Below, in pieces: positions 61,930-64,000 of a DNA stretch of 64,000 nucleotides. Position numbers and translations under genes: made by a program. The notes below the pieces were generated by a model. That model had not been told where the DNA came from and made no database searches. It worked only from the letters and a program-made list of their open reading frames with translations. Position 1 is the first letter of the stretch, and every line of letters begins with the position of its first letter. Origin of the DNA: Thunnus maccoyii (taxonomy: Eukaryota; Chordata; Actinopteri; Scombriformes; Scombridae); contig NC_056545.1 of NCBI RefSeq assembly GCF_910596095.1, forward strand, positions 21,723,067 to 21,787,066, given 5' to 3'.

Positions 61930-63783
61930 TCACGCCTCGCTTCCCATGTCCCACCTCATCGCGGTAAAGTCCATGTCTGTGAGAGTGACGGTGAACGGAG
62001 CCTCCACTCTGTCTGGCTCCACGCGCTCCTCCACTCTCTGAGTGCTGTTCAAGTTGTTCACCCTCCAGGAATTTAGAGGTCGAATCGATTTCTGGAAACG
62101 CTAAAAAAAAAAAAGAACCAGGAGACAATCACTAACCTTCCTATACAGGAGATTTCATTTCATCTACCGTCCTCTATATGTAAACAGGTGCAACAGTGAC
62201 AATTTGAGCTGCATCGTTATGTGTGAGCGTGGCAGAGGTGTAACTGGACCTCACAGAGACAGAATGACATGAGAGGTGGTACTGACATCTTTCAGAGTTC
62301 CAGTTTCCTTGCTGATGGCCACAATGGCCCAGATGAGGATCTGCAGACAGCAGGTCGCGCCCATGCACACCCCCAGCGCTTTGCCCCACCGTGGATACAC
62401 ATAGGAGCCGTAGTGCAGCGGCGTGTTGTACATCTCAATGAAGATGTAGGTCAGGATGAACTACAGCCGCAAGGGGAGAGACACATAGTTAGCAGAGGAA
62501 TGTTTCCTCCCAACAAAAAGCAACAATGGCAATGGAAGAAGAGCCAACAAAGAAATACTGCAGGGGGAGCTCAGATTGAATGTCAGTTTCTCCTCTTGAA
62601 TTATTCAAAGCTGCTGTGAAGATTTCGGCTCAGTTGGCTACATTTCAAATTTCAAGTTATTCTTGGTGCAACTTTTTTAGCAACCGTTTCTATTTATATA
62701 ACTGATTTGTCATACTTAACTCTCTCCAAGTTTCCAATAAACTCTACATTTATTTGGTGGGATATTTTTAACTCTATTAGACTGGGACAGCACAGTGTCT
62801 CACCCCTCATCAAATTACTCTGACAGAAAGTGCAACAATACAGCAGAACAAAAGGTGGCATCAAACAGGTATTTCTATATCAATCAGCCTTTTTGTACAT
62901 AGTAACTCTGCTTCAAGTAACATATAAGAGGAAGTGGCAAGAATAAAGAGTGACGTAACACGGACTGTGCAACTGACACAAACCAACAACAAATTTAATT
63001 AGAAGTGAAGGTCATTACTGGACTTTATGTCCTTAACAATTGTCACAATTCTTAATTTGACAAAATCATATGATTGCTTTTAACCTCACAAAATACATTG
63101 TTGACTCTCAGATAAACAGAATCTGAAAAGTAATGTTCCTTATTCCTTATTTTTAGTTTCAGGTGCTCCTTGAGACTGTTCTGATTTGTAGACGATACTG
63201 AAACTATGTAACACACGAAAAGAAAGTACATTGTTGCTGGATGAAAAAAAAGTGAGAATTTCTAGGAACCTAAATGGATTTATGCCTAAAAAACATAACT
63301 GCACATTGTGTTATAAAAGACAACAAATTGAATTTATTTATCTTTGAGCAATCTAATTAAATGAAAAATCACGGAAGGTAAACACAGTCATAACTTCTTC
63401 CCCATTTCATCATTTGTTTGTCAAGTGACTGCATAAACAAGGCAGATCATTTTATTGTGGACAGTTTGTTTGTCAACTTCAGTGAATTTAAAAATGCTAT
63501 AAGATCAGACAGAGCCAGCGACATGACGTTATTCTGTCTTGCTTTCCTGAAGGTTTTGGAAATATCTTGAAAAGAAATCATTCATCATAGTTTCATTCAT
63601 TCATAGTTGTCATGATTACAATTAACCCTTGTCTACCATTAACAAAGCTAAGGTGTTGACTCACCAGCAGAAGAAACGGAGTGAAGAAAACCCAGCATGC
63701 TTTGAAGTAAAGCAGCACTTTGGTGCACCAGGGAGGGCAGTGACAGATCATGTCAATGATGTCTTTACAAAACTGGTTGACTC
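61930..63783 (-). CDS. SLC6 family Na+/Cl- dependent transporter, C-terminal exons (partial)
   Basis: 3' end of a neurotransmitter/amino-acid symporter gene running off the right edge. Exons (minus): 63665-63783, 62287-62460 and 61930-62100. They encode GVNQFCKDIIDMICHCPP, then TM11 (FKACWVFFTPFLLLFILTYIFI), a short loop YNTPLHYGSYVYPRWGKALG, TM12 (GVCMGATCCLQILIWAIVAI), and a cytoplasmic tail from SKETGTLKDRFQKSIRPLNSW to DFTAMRWDMGSEA and the stop. The PLxYGxYxYPxWGxxLG layout between TM11 and TM12 is diagnostic of SLC6. Subfamily (GABA, proline, glycine or amino-acid branch) cannot be set from this much. NNLNST holds an N-x-T motif, but it lies on the cytoplasmic side. Confidence 0.85.
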
Positions 63784-64000
63784 CTAATAGCAGAATTCAT
63801 TAAAGAGACACATATTAGGAAGCCTGCAAAGTTCAATATTATTATTGGGACAACAGACAATAAGACATGTTCAATATGTTATTAAGAGCAACAAAAAAAA
63901 AAAAATTGTGAAAACTGAAAAAAAATAGAAACGGTGTGACATCGCATTAAAAACTGTTTCTTTTCTTTTACATCTTGCTAAACATCACATGTGCTGGATG
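63784..64000. other. intron of the SLC6 gene, window edge
   Basis: Intronic sequence upstream of the exon ending at 63783, with A-rich runs near 63892-63927. No further exon is visible before the edge. Confidence 0.5.

Overview
This window is vertebrate, almost certainly percomorph teleost, genomic DNA. The genes have small exons split by GT-AG introns, the spacers are AT-rich with CA/TG microsatellites, and several short repeats match families I recall as abundant in spiny-rayed fish. I found no bacterial, organellar, tRNA, rRNA, CRISPR or viral features. Exon borders below were read by hand from splice sites, and every multi-exon model closes in frame.

Layout. 1-4080 is intergenic with old interspersed repeats. 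4081-8597 (+) is a fish-type NLR immune sensor (PYD-like, FISNA and NACHT, no leucine-rich repeats). 10002-10902 (-) is a small secreted single-Ig protein that I call interleukin-18-binding protein. 12874-20963 (-) is rnf121, a membrane RING E3 ligase. 23870-29842 (+) is rrm1, the large subunit of ribonucleotide reductase. 32680-38611 (-) is trpc2, the vomeronasal/pheromone-type TRP channel that is a pseudogene in humans. 41200-59075 (-) is rb1 with 27 coding exons, the human number. Its giant intron 17 carries two single-coding-exon GPCR genes on the opposite strand: lpar6 (46118-47203) and a P2RY10/GPR174-like receptor (51118-52110). From 61930 to the right edge is the 3' end of an SLC6 family transporter (-).

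How the genes relate. il18bp and rnf121 are neighbours in mammals (human 11q13), and lpar6 inside rb1 intron 17 is the arrangement known from mammals, so two ancient linkages are preserved and joined here with rrm1 and trpc2. rb1 and rrm1 belong to one circuit: RB restrains E2F, and E2F drives S-phase genes such as rrm1; both promoters show E2F-like motifs. The NLR and IL-18BP both act around inflammasome and IL-18 signalling, though their adjacency may be chance. The most unusual feature is the second GPCR beside lpar6: in human Xq21 the LPAR6 paralogue LPAR4 lies near P2RY10 and GPR174, so this fish pair may preserve the mirror half of an ancestral receptor cluster.
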